From positions 248,001 through 312,000 of the forward strand of contig NZ_CP085307.1 of NCBI RefSeq assembly GCF_020700235.1: 64,000 nt of DNA, in the 5' to 3' direction. The notes under the pieces were generated by a model. The model did not search any database. It had not been told where the DNA came from and saw only the letters and a program-made list of their open reading frames with translations. Positions 8,760 through 17,291 of this stretch are shown here, piece after piece (the stretch's first letter is position 1; every line of letters begins with the position of its first letter). This DNA comes from Haladaptatus pallidirubidus. Lineage in GTDB: Archaea > Halobacteriota > Halobacteria > Halobacteriales > Haladaptataceae. The translations under genes were made by a program, and so were the position numbers.

Positions 8760-9341
8760 ATGTCACACACTGCATCCCACGCCAATGGCGATGTGATTCG
8801 AGATTTCCTCTCGATCGCAAATCTCCTCGAAGAGCCACGATTAGCCCAACTATACGCATATCTCTCTCAACAGGGTCCAGCGACCGTCCAGGAACTCATG
8901 GACGCATTGGACCTCCCGCAAGGGACAGCTTACACATACGTGAAGCGGCTGGCTGATACGGGCGTTATCGAAGCGACCGACGACGAGCACCCCCGAACAT
9001 ACGTTGCTCATCCAATCGATCTCACGATCTCGGCTGGAGATGGAACGCGTGAGTATACGATCACCCCGATGCTGGTTGACGCTGTGAGCCGCCAATCTAC
9101 CAACGACGATATCGAGACATACATCACCCGCCACGGCATCGCCGGTCTAGCGACAGCACTCACCTATACAGTTGCATGTGAGCGTGGTGAGGTAACCCAC
9201 CGATTGATGGCACGCGATTTGGACATCTCTCCCCTTGCTGCAGAGATCATTCTCCAGGCTCTCCGTCCTGTCGTTCGCGATTACATCGACATCGAAGAAC
9301 CCGGTGCAGCGGGACCAAATCTTGGGCCAGACGACGAGTAA
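8760..9341 (+). CDS. Helix-turn-helix protein of the haloarchaeal DUF7437 type
   Basis: A 193-residue protein with a winged helix at residues about 20-80: LEEPRLAQLYAYLSQQGPAT, VQELMDALDLPQGTAYTYVK and RLADTGVIEA, an ArsR/TrmB-like arrangement. The C-terminal half (residues 85-193) is the alpha-helical part seen in a family common in haloarchaea, which I recall as DUF7437. In other haloarchaea this gene is followed by a small PIN-like gene; here the follower (9365) is broken. A role as antitoxin or repressor of that partner is likely by context. The ATG is preceded by CAACACTAA and no obvious ribosome site, as is common for leaderless haloarchaeal mRNAs. Confidence 0.72.
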   Translation: MSHTASHANGDVIRDFLSIANLLEEPRLAQLYAYLSQQGPATVQELMDALDLPQGTAYTYVKRLADTGVIEATDDEHPRTYVAHPIDLTISAGDGTREYTITPMLVDAVSRQSTNDDIETYITRHGIAGLATALTYTVACERGEVTHRLMARDLDISPLAAEIILQALRPVVRDYIDIEEPGAAGPNLGPDDE

Positions 9342-9364
9342 ACTGTGGAGACATCCGACGACAC

Positions 9365-9680
9365 GTGATCGACATTCATATCGCCGATTCGGGGATGTTC
9401 ATTGCTCTCGGTTAACCACAAACAATCGTTATCAGCACGTCAGAGCGTTTGCCCGCCAGAACGAGATTGTGTTTCTCCTTCCAGAGCGAGTCTGTGAAAA
9501 GATCGTGGTCCCGCTGCAGACACTGAGGAACCACCAATTGAGACCGCAATTGAAGAGGGATGGGCACACGTCGCTGATCCACTCGGGTATACAATTTCAA
9601 TCGTATCTCAAGCAATGGATGGCGTCGAGCGATACATCGTGAATGCTGATGCTCGACCCGCTGATGAACTCTCTCGGTGA
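9365..9680 (+). pseudogene. Frameshifted PIN-like (putative RNase toxin) gene
   Basis: The GTG at 9365 opens a frame VIDIHIADSGMFIALG, a PIN-like N-terminus with the first acidic residues. It stops at TAA 9413. Two further frames continue the protein: YQHVRAFARQNEIVFLLPER, then EEPPIETAIEEGWAHVADPL and YTISIVSQAMDGVERYIVNA. At least two frameshifts therefore break the gene, and the expected C-terminal part with later acidic residues is not found. The gene sits 23 bases downstream of the DUF7437-type HTH gene, the usual partner position. It cannot yield a functional nuclease. Confidence 0.72.
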
Positions 9681-9863
9681 GGACAAAGAAAAACAATTCA
9701 GTGGAGAACAGCCTACTGTTCGAATTAAAGCAAATACAGCCACGAGAACGACAGATGAGTGACCCGGCGCGTCGTTTTTGAAAAGCACCATCTTTTCGAT
9801 TCAGTAGACAACGGTCGAAATTATGAGTGTTGTTTCATTAGACATTGGGTTGAAGCAGTATCT

Positions 9864-10307
9864 ATGGACGAAACGGGGGTAGTATCTTACAAACACGTTT
9901 TGGTGCCGACGGATGGGAGCAAAGCGGCAAAACGCGCAACCGAACAAGCAGTAGAACTCGTAAAGGAGAGCAATGGAACAGTACACGCACTGTACGTGAT
10001 GGACATGGGGGACGCAGCTTTCGTCGCAGTCCCGAGCGACATCAAGGAAACACGGCAGCGACTAGAGAAAAAGGGACGCAAATTTGTAAACGAAGTAGAA
10101 GAAAAAGCCGAAGAAAGCGGAGTCGACTGTGTTGCCGTCATAAAATCCGGAATCCCGGAAGAAGAGATAGTTGAGTATGTCCATGAGCATGATGTCGATC
10201 TAGTAGTGATGGGAAGACGGGGACGGTCAGATCCTGACAAGCCACTCATTGGTTCGACGACGAAGCGTGTCCTTGGCCTATCTGACGTTCCAGTTCATGT
10301 GGTCTGA
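9864..10307 (+). CDS. Universal stress protein (UspA fold)
   Basis: A 147-residue single-domain universal stress protein, cytoplasmic. It starts VSYKHVLVPTDGSKAAKRA and ends with the ATP-binding signature GRRGRSDPDKPLIGST (G-x2-G-x9-G-S/T pattern), followed by VLGLSDVPVHVV, so it belongs to the nucleotide-binding type. I chose the ATG at 9864 (MDETG), because the longer frame from 9759 adds 35 residues that do not fit the family. It stands alone between the broken PIN-like gene and a nucleotidyltransferase fragment. A second, broken stress-protein gene lies at 17926. Confidence 0.88.
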   Translation: MDETGVVSYKHVLVPTDGSKAAKRATEQAVELVKESNGTVHALYVMDMGDAAFVAVPSDIKETRQRLEKKGRKFVNEVEEKAEESGVDCVAVIKSGIPEEEIVEYVHEHDVDLVVMGRRGRSDPDKPLIGSTTKRVLGLSDVPVHVV

Positions 10308-10346
10308 CATTCAGGATACTTCCAACTTGTGATTAACCTTGATTAG

Positions 10347-10481
10347 AAGTACGTGATCGAGGAGAGAGTTGACGATCTTCGGGATCTGGCGTACGATGTG
10401 CAACTCGACTACTCTGTAGTTGTATCCGTTCACGTCCAAACAACTGAACGATTCGCCGAGCGAAAGAATCATCCATTCATC
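10347..10481 (+). pseudogene. Fragment of a minimal nucleotidyltransferase
   Basis: The frame reads KYVIEERVDDLRDLAYDVQL, then DYSVVVSVHVQTTERFAE and NHPFI, which matches the C-terminal portion of haloarchaeal MNT nucleotidyltransferases (the part after the catalytic GSx..DxD site). The catalytic half is absent, a TAG precedes the fragment, and beyond 10481 the frame runs into unrelated sequence. It is a truncated relic, the third toxin-antitoxin-like trace within 3 kb. Confidence 0.6.
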
Positions 10482-11690
10482 ACCGTGACGTTATCCGCAT
10501 GGCCCATTCTCTTCCCGTTGGGTAGCGAGACTGCCCCTAACACGTGGTACTGTAGTTAGTATATTATTCTAACCACGAAAACAGACGTGAAGCAGCTACT
10601 GACGTTACACTGTTCCATGGATTCGTACAGAAGACGTGGAGAGTTAATTTGGCGTCACCATGAACGCGTCCCACGTCTATTAGTTACCTACAGTTGACAT
10701 CGAAGGCCGATAACTAACCTTCGACATTCTCCAATCGTCCTTGCTCTATTGTAAATATTGGGGCCAAATCTCGTGGTTATTACCATTACTATACAGGTTC
10801 GTTTACACAGTATACTAGAAGAGTACTGTATAAGGAAATAGACCATATACTGACGTTACACTGTATCTAATCTATGAAACAGAAGACATGGGGGGAAATT
10901 CATACCCGTGCATGTCACAGAACGTCGAAGTTACCGCCCTCCAAGGCAATTTTCTTCGACAATGTCTATAGCAACTGTCGCCGTTTAAAAATAACGGTTT
11001 CCACTGGTGTTACACTGTATATCGATTACAGGAGGGAGACGTGTGGAGTCTTGTGTTGAAGACTCCATTCGAGAGGAAACAGACGGTGCTGTTTCCATAA
11101 CTTGGGTGAGTCAGCCATCACATCGAACCACGTCTCATGACACCTCGTGACTGTCGAAGGTGATAACTACCTCCGACATTTTTCTATCGAATCTACACTT
11201 TATAAATATTGTGGCTAAATTTTTGTAATTATTGCCGCATCTACGTTTGTTCACACAGTATATGGAAAAAACACTGTATACTGACGTTATCCCATGTAAG
11301 AAAATAGACTATATACTGCTGTACCGACATAGCGCAATTCATTGGAACGGATGATGACGGAAGCAGCGTTTGGTTCCATCAGCAACGTCCCAATGGATAA
11401 GCCTGCGGTACACACCCAACTACAGATCCACATCCGTGATTCATCGAACGTAGGTGTTGGCGCACCTACAAACCACATCTACCTTTTTTATTGGTTTGAG
11501 ACGGCTACCTCGGACTCGGGCACCCATGCTCAACTAAGAATGGCCAGATCAACTTTGCTAATGAGTAAAGTAGTCCATCATAGTCGTTTTTCCACTTACT
11601 GTCCTACGTAGCACCAGATTCATCGGACACGTGGTGTACTCACATGACGACTGATCGTAAGCTACTCACGGTAGATACCTTTGCCTTTGC
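10482..11690. other. 1.2-kb gene-free stretch holding a duplicated noncoding block
   Basis: Apart from the repeats at 10598-11325 I see no gene here. Frames of up to 89 codons occur around 11342-11611 but have no recognised family, and base composition is A/T-rich and noncoding in feel. Confidence 0.5.
10598..11325. repeat. Duplicated noncoding block with recurring ACTGACGTTACACTGT motif
   Basis: The 16-base motif ACTGACGTTACACTGT occurs at 10598-10613 and 10849-10864, with a two-mismatch form at 11003-11018 and a partial form at 11280. Between these marks the two blocks (10598-10864 and 11003-11325) match in order: a TCGAAGG-TGATAACTA-CTTCGACATT-like segment, a TAAATATTG-GGC-AAAT segment, a GTTTACACAGTATA segment with an imperfect inverted copy (ACTGTATA), and TAAGGAAATAGACCATATACTG against TAAGAAAATAGACTATATACTG. 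The blocks are diverged direct repeats. They could be a mobile element pair without genes, an RNA-encoding repeat or a binding-site array. Confidence 0.7.
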
Positions 11691-12013
11691 TTAACCGAAC
11701 GACGACAAACTTGACTCAGTATACTGCCCTAACTCCTCCTCAATATCCGATTCACGCCATCTAAGCGGCGATACCCCCTCGCTGCCGCACGAACCACCAA
11801 CTCCCGATACAACCCAACATCGTACTCACTCAGTCCCTCACTTGCCAACATCACTCGCTCTCGCGAGTCTTTCGTATCGTCAACCATTACATATGACACA
11901 CTCTGGCCAAGGGTACGCCCCAATCTCAAATCAGCCGCTCGCTCCAGTGCTACCATACTCCGCGTCGATTTCGTATACTCCTCACAGGTCTTGAGACAGT
12001 GGGTGATAAAATG
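11691..12013 (-). pseudogene. C-terminal remnant of a family B DNA polymerase
   Basis: The minus strand reads KTCEEYTKSTRSMVALERAA, then LGQSVSYVMVDDTKDSRERV and SEGLSEYDVGLYRELVVRAA, which I recognise as the C-terminal palm/thumb end of haloarchaeal PolB-type polymerases. Near 11755 a frameshift moves the expected SPLRWRESDIEEELGQYTE into another frame, which ends SSLSSFG at the TAA 11691-11693. No polymerase or exonuclease catalytic region is present. Extra PolB genes in haloarchaea are often carried by plasmids and proviruses, so this relic probably marks a lost mobile element. Confidence 0.72.
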
Positions 12014-12058
12014 TAGTAATATTACATATTCGATGTTGTCAGTTCCTCAAGCTAAATT

Positions 12059-13690
12059 TCAATCCGCTGCAGTTATTGGGCCGAGCGGGCCACCGTAGAG
12101 GCCACCACCACCGCTGCCGTCGTAGACGCGAATCGCGAGCACGTTCTCGCCGCCGAAGTTAATGTTCTCCGGCTGAACCGTGTAGCGCCGGGTCTGCGAC
12201 CAAGCGGTCTCGTAACCGTTCTCCGGGAACGTTCCGGTTTGCCCAATTTTCGCCCCGTTGAGAAACGTCTCGTCCACGTCATCGATCTTTCCGACCGGGA
12301 TTTCAAGTGCGTGCCCTTTCCACTCCGCTGGCACGGTGAAGTGCTTACGGAACCACCCGTAAACCGGATTCTCGGTGTGATCAGAGTGGTCTTCCCAGTT
12401 AGCGGGTAACGTGACCGTTTCCCACTCACTGTCGTCGAGACCCGGGGCTTTCCACGACAAATTATCACTGCGATGGAACAACCACTTGCCAGCGAGCGAA
12501 ATCTGTGGCACCGTCAGCAAGCGCGGTGGGAGGTCGTCTACGGTCACCTCGAAGATTCCGGCGACCCCAATGTTCCGCTCGAAGGAGACGCGGGTTTTCG
12601 TTCCGGGTTGCAGCGAGACCGTCTCCGTTGCGACCACCTCGCCGTCGATTTTCAGCGGAACGTTGATTTCCGCCGGATCGCCGCTCGTGTTTCGAACGAC
12701 CGCGCTCACGTCGAGCTGCCCGGTGTCTACGTCAAAATCGACCGTAAGATCGCCAAACGTATCCACGCTTGCGAACGCGTACGGTAGATTGCGACGCGAG
12801 AGTTCCATCGGTGACTCCTCATCAGTTATCGGACGGAGACCAACCACGAACGAGAACGGGCCGTCTGGAACGACTCGGTACTCAGGGAGTGTCTGGATCG
12901 GCGTTCCGCCCACGCCAGTGACACTATGGTCGAGATTGAGCGTTACGGTGTCCCCGTCCTCAATTTGGTAATTAAACAGCGCCCGGTCGAGGTTTTCAGG
13001 AGATATATGGTGGGCGCTGACGTTCAGACTCGGATGCCCGAACGCGGCGAGGCCGCTGCTCCTACTTGTGAGGGTCGCCCACTGGACGTCCGTCTTGTTC
13101 CCGTAGTCCTGCGGGCGGACGTAGGGGATGTACTGTTCTTCAACCGTGCCGCTGTGGACGCCGACTTTCGTCCCGGTCTTCCGGTCGGGATACGTCTCCT
13201 GCGGCCCGCGCCCGTACCAGTTGAACTGCCGGAGTGAATCCTGAAGCCTGAGTTGAACGCCCATGCGACCGATCCAGCTCGAAATCGCCTGCTTTAGGGC
13301 GCCGTTCGGTGTCGCGCGGACTCCCAGCAGGATGTCGCCGGTTCCGAGCACGTGATAGAGGTAGTTAGTCGCGAACGACGCGTCCTTACCGGGAGCGGAG
13401 ACTGTTGTCTCGAATTGGATGCGCGTCACCTGGTCGGCGATCGACTCGACCGAGACCGACTCGACCGTGTGTTCGAGTTGATCGAGCCCAGCATCACGCC
13501 ACTCCTCGACCTCGGCTGACCCCCAGTCGACGTTCTCGTTCGAGATTGGCGTCCGCCAGACATTCAACCGGGGGCCGCTCGCGAGCAGTTCCTCCTCGTC
13601 GCATTTCATCGACGTGAGCCTCCCCTTCACCCTGTCGAACGTGTACTCGAATCCTGATCCACTGACCGTAATTGTGTCTGATGGGCTCAT
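12059..13690 (-). CDS. Beta-galactosidase small-chain domain with C-terminal jelly-roll domain
   Basis: A 543-residue protein. Residues about 5-290 match the Bgal_small_N domain (domain 5 of LacZ), with FEYTFDRVKGRLTSMKCDEE, the RLNVWRTPISNENVDWG loop, QFNWYGRGPQETYPDRKTGT and a C-terminal YRVVPDGPFSFVVGLRPI. Then comes a CARDB-like beta segment (about 305-395) and a GH2-type sugar-binding jelly roll (about 400-543; SLAGKWLFHRSDN, YGWFRKHFTVPAEW). It has no catalytic glutamates of its own, and no signal peptide. It follows the large chain by 46 bases on the same strand, so the two should act together as a heteromeric enzyme, as LacL/LacM do in lactobacilli. How it leaves the cell is unclear, since only the large chain has a Tat signal. 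Confidence 0.8.
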   Translation of the reverse strand: MSPSDTITVSGSGFEYTFDRVKGRLTSMKCDEEELLASGPRLNVWRTPISNENVDWGSAEVEEWRDAGLDQLEHTVESVSVESIADQVTRIQFETTVSAPGKDASFATNYLYHVLGTGDILLGVRATPNGALKQAISSWIGRMGVQLRLQDSLRQFNWYGRGPQETYPDRKTGTKVGVHSGTVEEQYIPYVRPQDYGNKTDVQWATLTSRSSGLAAFGHPSLNVSAHHISPENLDRALFNYQIEDGDTVTLNLDHSVTGVGGTPIQTLPEYRVVPDGPFSFVVGLRPITDEESPMELSRRNLPYAFASVDTFGDLTVDFDVDTGQLDVSAVVRNTSGDPAEINVPLKIDGEVVATETVSLQPGTKTRVSFERNIGVAGIFEVTVDDLPPRLLTVPQISLAGKWLFHRSDNLSWKAPGLDDSEWETVTLPANWEDHSDHTENPVYGWFRKHFTVPAEWKGHALEIPVGKIDDVDETFLNGAKIGQTGTFPENGYETAWSQTRRYTVQPENINFGGENVLAIRVYDGSGGGGLYGGPLGPITAAD

Positions 13691-13736
13691 GGCTTCCTCC
13701 GTGTGCTGTATGTGTCGTTCATCGTCAGATGTGATG

Positions 13737-16700
13737 TCATTCGTTCACCGAGATAGTCGACATTTCTGAGACTAGTTCAAGTGTGGGAGTTGGGACGTCG
13801 AACGGCACTTCGAACTGCTCGAAGGCAACCTCATGGCCCACATCGGCATACCATGTATCCTCGGCGAGGTGGAAACTGACGACCAGCCAGTAGTCCGCGC
13901 CGGGTTCGAATTCTGGTTGGTCGAAGGGGATTTCGACCGTGGTCGTGTCGTTTGGTTCGAGTGCGACATCAAGTGCCCCCTGCTGGAGGACGTCACCACC
14001 TTCGCACAGCTCCCAGTGCACGTCGAGTGCAGAGAGATCCGTGAAGTTGTAGTGATTCGTGACCTCCACGAGGCCTGCGGTAAGGTTGGCCCCGCGCAAC
14101 CGAATTGGCTGATGAGCTTTCTTTAACTGCCAGAGTTCGGGTTGGGGCACACGGTCTGCGTCGACAAGACCATTACAACAGAATGGATCGACGCCGTACG
14201 AACGGAATGTTCCGTCGGTTTCGAACACCTCGAAGTCGAGCCAGAGCACGGTACTCTCATCAGGTCTAGAACGATTTAATCGGAGTTCATCGGCCACAAA
14301 GCCACGGTCGTGGATGGCTGCCCGTCGATATCGGGCATTCGAGAGCCAGCCGTCCCAGTTTGCCCGGTGTTTGTCTGCATTCCGGCCGACGTTGACCGGC
14401 TGTGGGTTATGATTGATGCTGCCGTCGTGTGGGGTGGATGCTAACTGCTTCCCGTCCACGTAGAGCTGTAATTCGCTCCCGGTGTGGACGCCGACGACGT
14501 GATGCCAGTTCCCGTACCAATCATCGGGGACAGTCGATTCGACGGTAACCCATTCCTCTTCGGGGTCGTAAATGAAGAACTGGAGTGTCGACTCGTCGCT
14601 CATTTTCAACCCGTACTGGTGATCACCCTTCGTAAGGAAAGCGTCCGAGCCAGTCCACGGCTGCCGGGGCTGAACCTCAACCTCGAGCGTTAGCCCGGGT
14701 TCGGTGATGTCAAGGCTCGGGTCGCGGTAGAATTCAATCCAGTCGTCGAGTCCTGAAAGCTCGATTGCGGGGTCTCCCGCATCCGTGTTGACAACCGTAG
14801 GTTCACCGTGGAAAACACCGTCGTTGCCGTATTCAGTGGCATCGGGTGTGATAGTGTAGTCCTCGTCAAGTCGCTGGTTCACCCAGTCCCAGATAAAACC
14901 GCCCTGCAACTGGTCGTGTTCTTCAATGACCTCCCAGAACCGCTCAACGAGACCGAGGCTGTTGCCCATCGCGTGGTTGTACTCGCCCATGACAGCCGGG
15001 CGTTGCTCATCTTCATCCTCGGCAATGTCGACGAGGTCGGACGGGCTGACATACCGTGGTCCGATGACGTCTGCGTAGGGAGCAACGCCGCCGTTGTTCG
15101 CCTGATGGTATAAGAACCTCGTCGGATCGACGCCCGCACCCGCATCGCCGTCGCCGTCCACATCGCCACCCTCGATGTATTCGGCCATGTGAAAGTGTGC
15201 TGGGCCGAGACCGGCTTCATTCCCCGTACTCCACATGAAAATGCTGGCCTGGTTCTTCCACTGCTGAACCATTCGCCTGAAGCGATTCATAAATTGAGTG
15301 TGGAACGCCGGATACTCATTGACGAGGTCAGGGTTCTGATGGGTCTCGGCGTTGACTTCGTCGCACACGTAGAAGCCAAATTCGTCCGCGAACTCGTAGA
15401 ACTCGGGGCCGCGCGGATAATGCGAGTTCCGAAGTGCGTTGACGTTGAATTGCTTCAGACGCTCGAACTCCTCGCGTCGCAGGTTTTCGGCCATGGTGCG
15501 GCCGAATTTGGGATGGTGTTCGTGGAGATTGACGCCCTTGAAGTTGACCGGTTCACCGTTAACGTGGATCTGACCGTCAATAATCTCGTATTTGCGAAAC
15601 CCGAATTTTGCGAGCTGGGCTTCGGTGGCCGACTGCGATCCAGACTGGCGAAGTTCGAACCCGACGCGATACAAATTCGGATATTCTGCAGACCATTTCG
15701 CCGGCGAGGCGACGTCGATCGAGAAGGAGACGCCAGCGCTATCGTCCGCCGGCACGTCGACGGTTTTCGACGCCGTCTTCACGGGCTGATAGTCGGGGTC
15801 AAAGAGGTAGGTTTGAAGCTCGTACGTGTCCGCGCTGTCGCCGTAATTCGCGATTTCGGCGTCCACGTGGAGCGCCCCGTTCTTGTAGTTGCTGTCGAGA
15901 CTGGGTTGGAGGAAGTAATCGCGGAGGTGAGCGTTCGGCGTTGAGTAAAGTGAGACGTCGCGAAAGATTCCCGCAAAATGCCACATATCCTGGTTCTCCA
16001 AGTAGCTTCCGTCGGACCATCGAAAGACCTGTACGCCGATTTCGTTCGCGCCGGGCTGGAGATTGTCAGTTACGTCGAACTCCGCAGCCGTCATCGATCC
16101 TTTGTCGAAGCCGACATATTCGCCGTTAATCCACACGAAGTACGCGGATTTCACGCCGTCGAAGCGGAGGAACGTCCGGCGGCCTTCCGTCCAGCTATTT
16201 GGCACCGTGAACGTCCGTTGGTACGTTCCGACAGGGTTGATGTCGTTGGGGACGTTCGGCGGGTCGTACGGGTAGAGGTCGAGAGTGATGTTGCGGTACA
16301 TCGCGTGGCCGAAGCCATCAGCCTGCCAGACTCGGGGAACCGTGACGGTGTCCCACAAATCCGTTCCGTCGAATTCGCTGGGCGCGTTCGCTGGATTAAG
16401 CGCCCAGTGGAAGTTCCAGTCACCGTTCAGTGACTCGAAATGCGGGGATTGTCGCCACCGTTGGAGCGGTGATTTGTTCACTCGGTCTTGGTTGAGCGCC
16501 GATTTAACCGAGGGATACGGAATCGTGGGGACATGCCCAGGTTCCTGGTTCTCTTCAACCAACTCGGGGTTCTCAATGTACTTGTCAAGGGGAACGTCGC
16601 CGGGCGTCATAGATTGGATCACCGAAGTCGTTGCTGATGCCGTCCTCTGGTCGCTCAGTCCGGGGAGGAGTGCAATACTACCGGTCGCCAGGAACGTCCG

Positions 16701-16763
16701 ACGCAACACGTTGAGCGTCGAGCGTCTTGTGGAATCGTCAGTGGTCGGATTAGTTTCACTCAT
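13737..16763 (-). CDS. GH2 beta-galactosidase large chain, Tat-exported, with inserted LamG domain
   Basis: A 1008-residue GH2 enzyme. A twin-arginine signal (LRRTFLATGSIALLPGL) sits at residues 20-36. The sugar-binding domain (about 110-275), immunoglobulin-like domain (about 280-395) and TIM barrel follow. The acid/base is E516 in WSTGNEAGLG and the nucleophile E594 in VMGEYNHAMGNS. Between WDWVNQ (625-630) and CCNGLVDADR (about 862) lies a concanavalin-like LamG insert (about 660-846) with WHHVVGVHTGSELQLYVDG. Domain 4 ends the chain; domain 5 is encoded by the next gene (13690-12059). It should hydrolyse beta-galactosides outside the cell. The upstream leader holds an A/T-rich box (TTATAAATA on the minus strand near 16855). 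Substrate may be a polysaccharide rather than lactose. Confidence 0.88.
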   Translation of the reverse strand: MSETNPTTDDSTRRSTLNVLRRTFLATGSIALLPGLSDQRTASATTSVIQSMTPGDVPLDKYIENPELVEENQEPGHVPTIPYPSVKSALNQDRVNKSPLQRWRQSPHFESLNGDWNFHWALNPANAPSEFDGTDLWDTVTVPRVWQADGFGHAMYRNITLDLYPYDPPNVPNDINPVGTYQRTFTVPNSWTEGRRTFLRFDGVKSAYFVWINGEYVGFDKGSMTAAEFDVTDNLQPGANEIGVQVFRWSDGSYLENQDMWHFAGIFRDVSLYSTPNAHLRDYFLQPSLDSNYKNGALHVDAEIANYGDSADTYELQTYLFDPDYQPVKTASKTVDVPADDSAGVSFSIDVASPAKWSAEYPNLYRVGFELRQSGSQSATEAQLAKFGFRKYEIIDGQIHVNGEPVNFKGVNLHEHHPKFGRTMAENLRREEFERLKQFNVNALRNSHYPRGPEFYEFADEFGFYVCDEVNAETHQNPDLVNEYPAFHTQFMNRFRRMVQQWKNQASIFMWSTGNEAGLGPAHFHMAEYIEGGDVDGDGDAGAGVDPTRFLYHQANNGGVAPYADVIGPRYVSPSDLVDIAEDEDEQRPAVMGEYNHAMGNSLGLVERFWEVIEEHDQLQGGFIWDWVNQRLDEDYTITPDATEYGNDGVFHGEPTVVNTDAGDPAIELSGLDDWIEFYRDPSLDITEPGLTLEVEVQPRQPWTGSDAFLTKGDHQYGLKMSDESTLQFFIYDPEEEWVTVESTVPDDWYGNWHHVVGVHTGSELQLYVDGKQLASTPHDGSINHNPQPVNVGRNADKHRANWDGWLSNARYRRAAIHDRGFVADELRLNRSRPDESTVLWLDFEVFETDGTFRSYGVDPFCCNGLVDADRVPQPELWQLKKAHQPIRLRGANLTAGLVEVTNHYNFTDLSALDVHWELCEGGDVLQQGALDVALEPNDTTTVEIPFDQPEFEPGADYWLVVSFHLAEDTWYADVGHEVAFEQFEVPFDVPTPTLELVSEMSTISVNE

Positions 16764-17291
16764 GTGTAGAGTTCTGTGGCTCTATGCCAATAGTTAACTC
16801 GAAACTATCGAAGTTAAACATTACTATCTCCATAATAATAATTCATTGCCGAATTTATTTATAATTGGGAAGCTGAGAGAATATCGGTTGTAACGTCCGT
16901 TAAAGCGCTGGTTGACTGGATATCATATCCCAGATCCGCTTTTCGTCTATCATCGACGAAGAGACAGCCAAACTGGCGATAGTGCACGAGTCAAAGCTGG
17001 CAAAGAAGAACTCAAAGACTAACACGGCGAGGATACTGAGATCCGCGGCTATCACATTTAAAGGCAAAACCAGGTCTCAGAGTTGTTCTTCGAACAAAAC
17101 ATTGGGGAACCCAATCACAGATTACTCAGATCTTTCCGAGCAGTGGACTTTGTGAATCTCATTTAACAGTCATCAATGCATTGCGAGTAGCAACCGGAAC
17201 TTCTGCACAAACTAAAAGTTGAGATTACAGCCAGAAAACAGAATAGAAAATTTGTACGGTTTCTAATCGAGTCGAGATAGTATTGAATATA
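16764..17291. other. Intergenic stretch with likely beta-galactosidase promoter and one copy of a 32-base repeat
   Basis: About 530 bases. Minus-strand TTATAAATA near 16855 is a plausible TATA box for the beta-galactosidase operon, and the leader at 16793-16815 contains an imperfect inverted repeat of TTAACT and AGTTAA. At 17199-17230 lies the first copy of a 32-base motif that recurs at 17558. No gene was recognised. Confidence 0.4.

Noticed and set aside
10598-11325. Repeats considered as a CRISPR array
   Set aside because: Only three or four motif copies, with spacing of 251, 154 and 277 bases; no regular repeat-spacer pattern and no cas genes.
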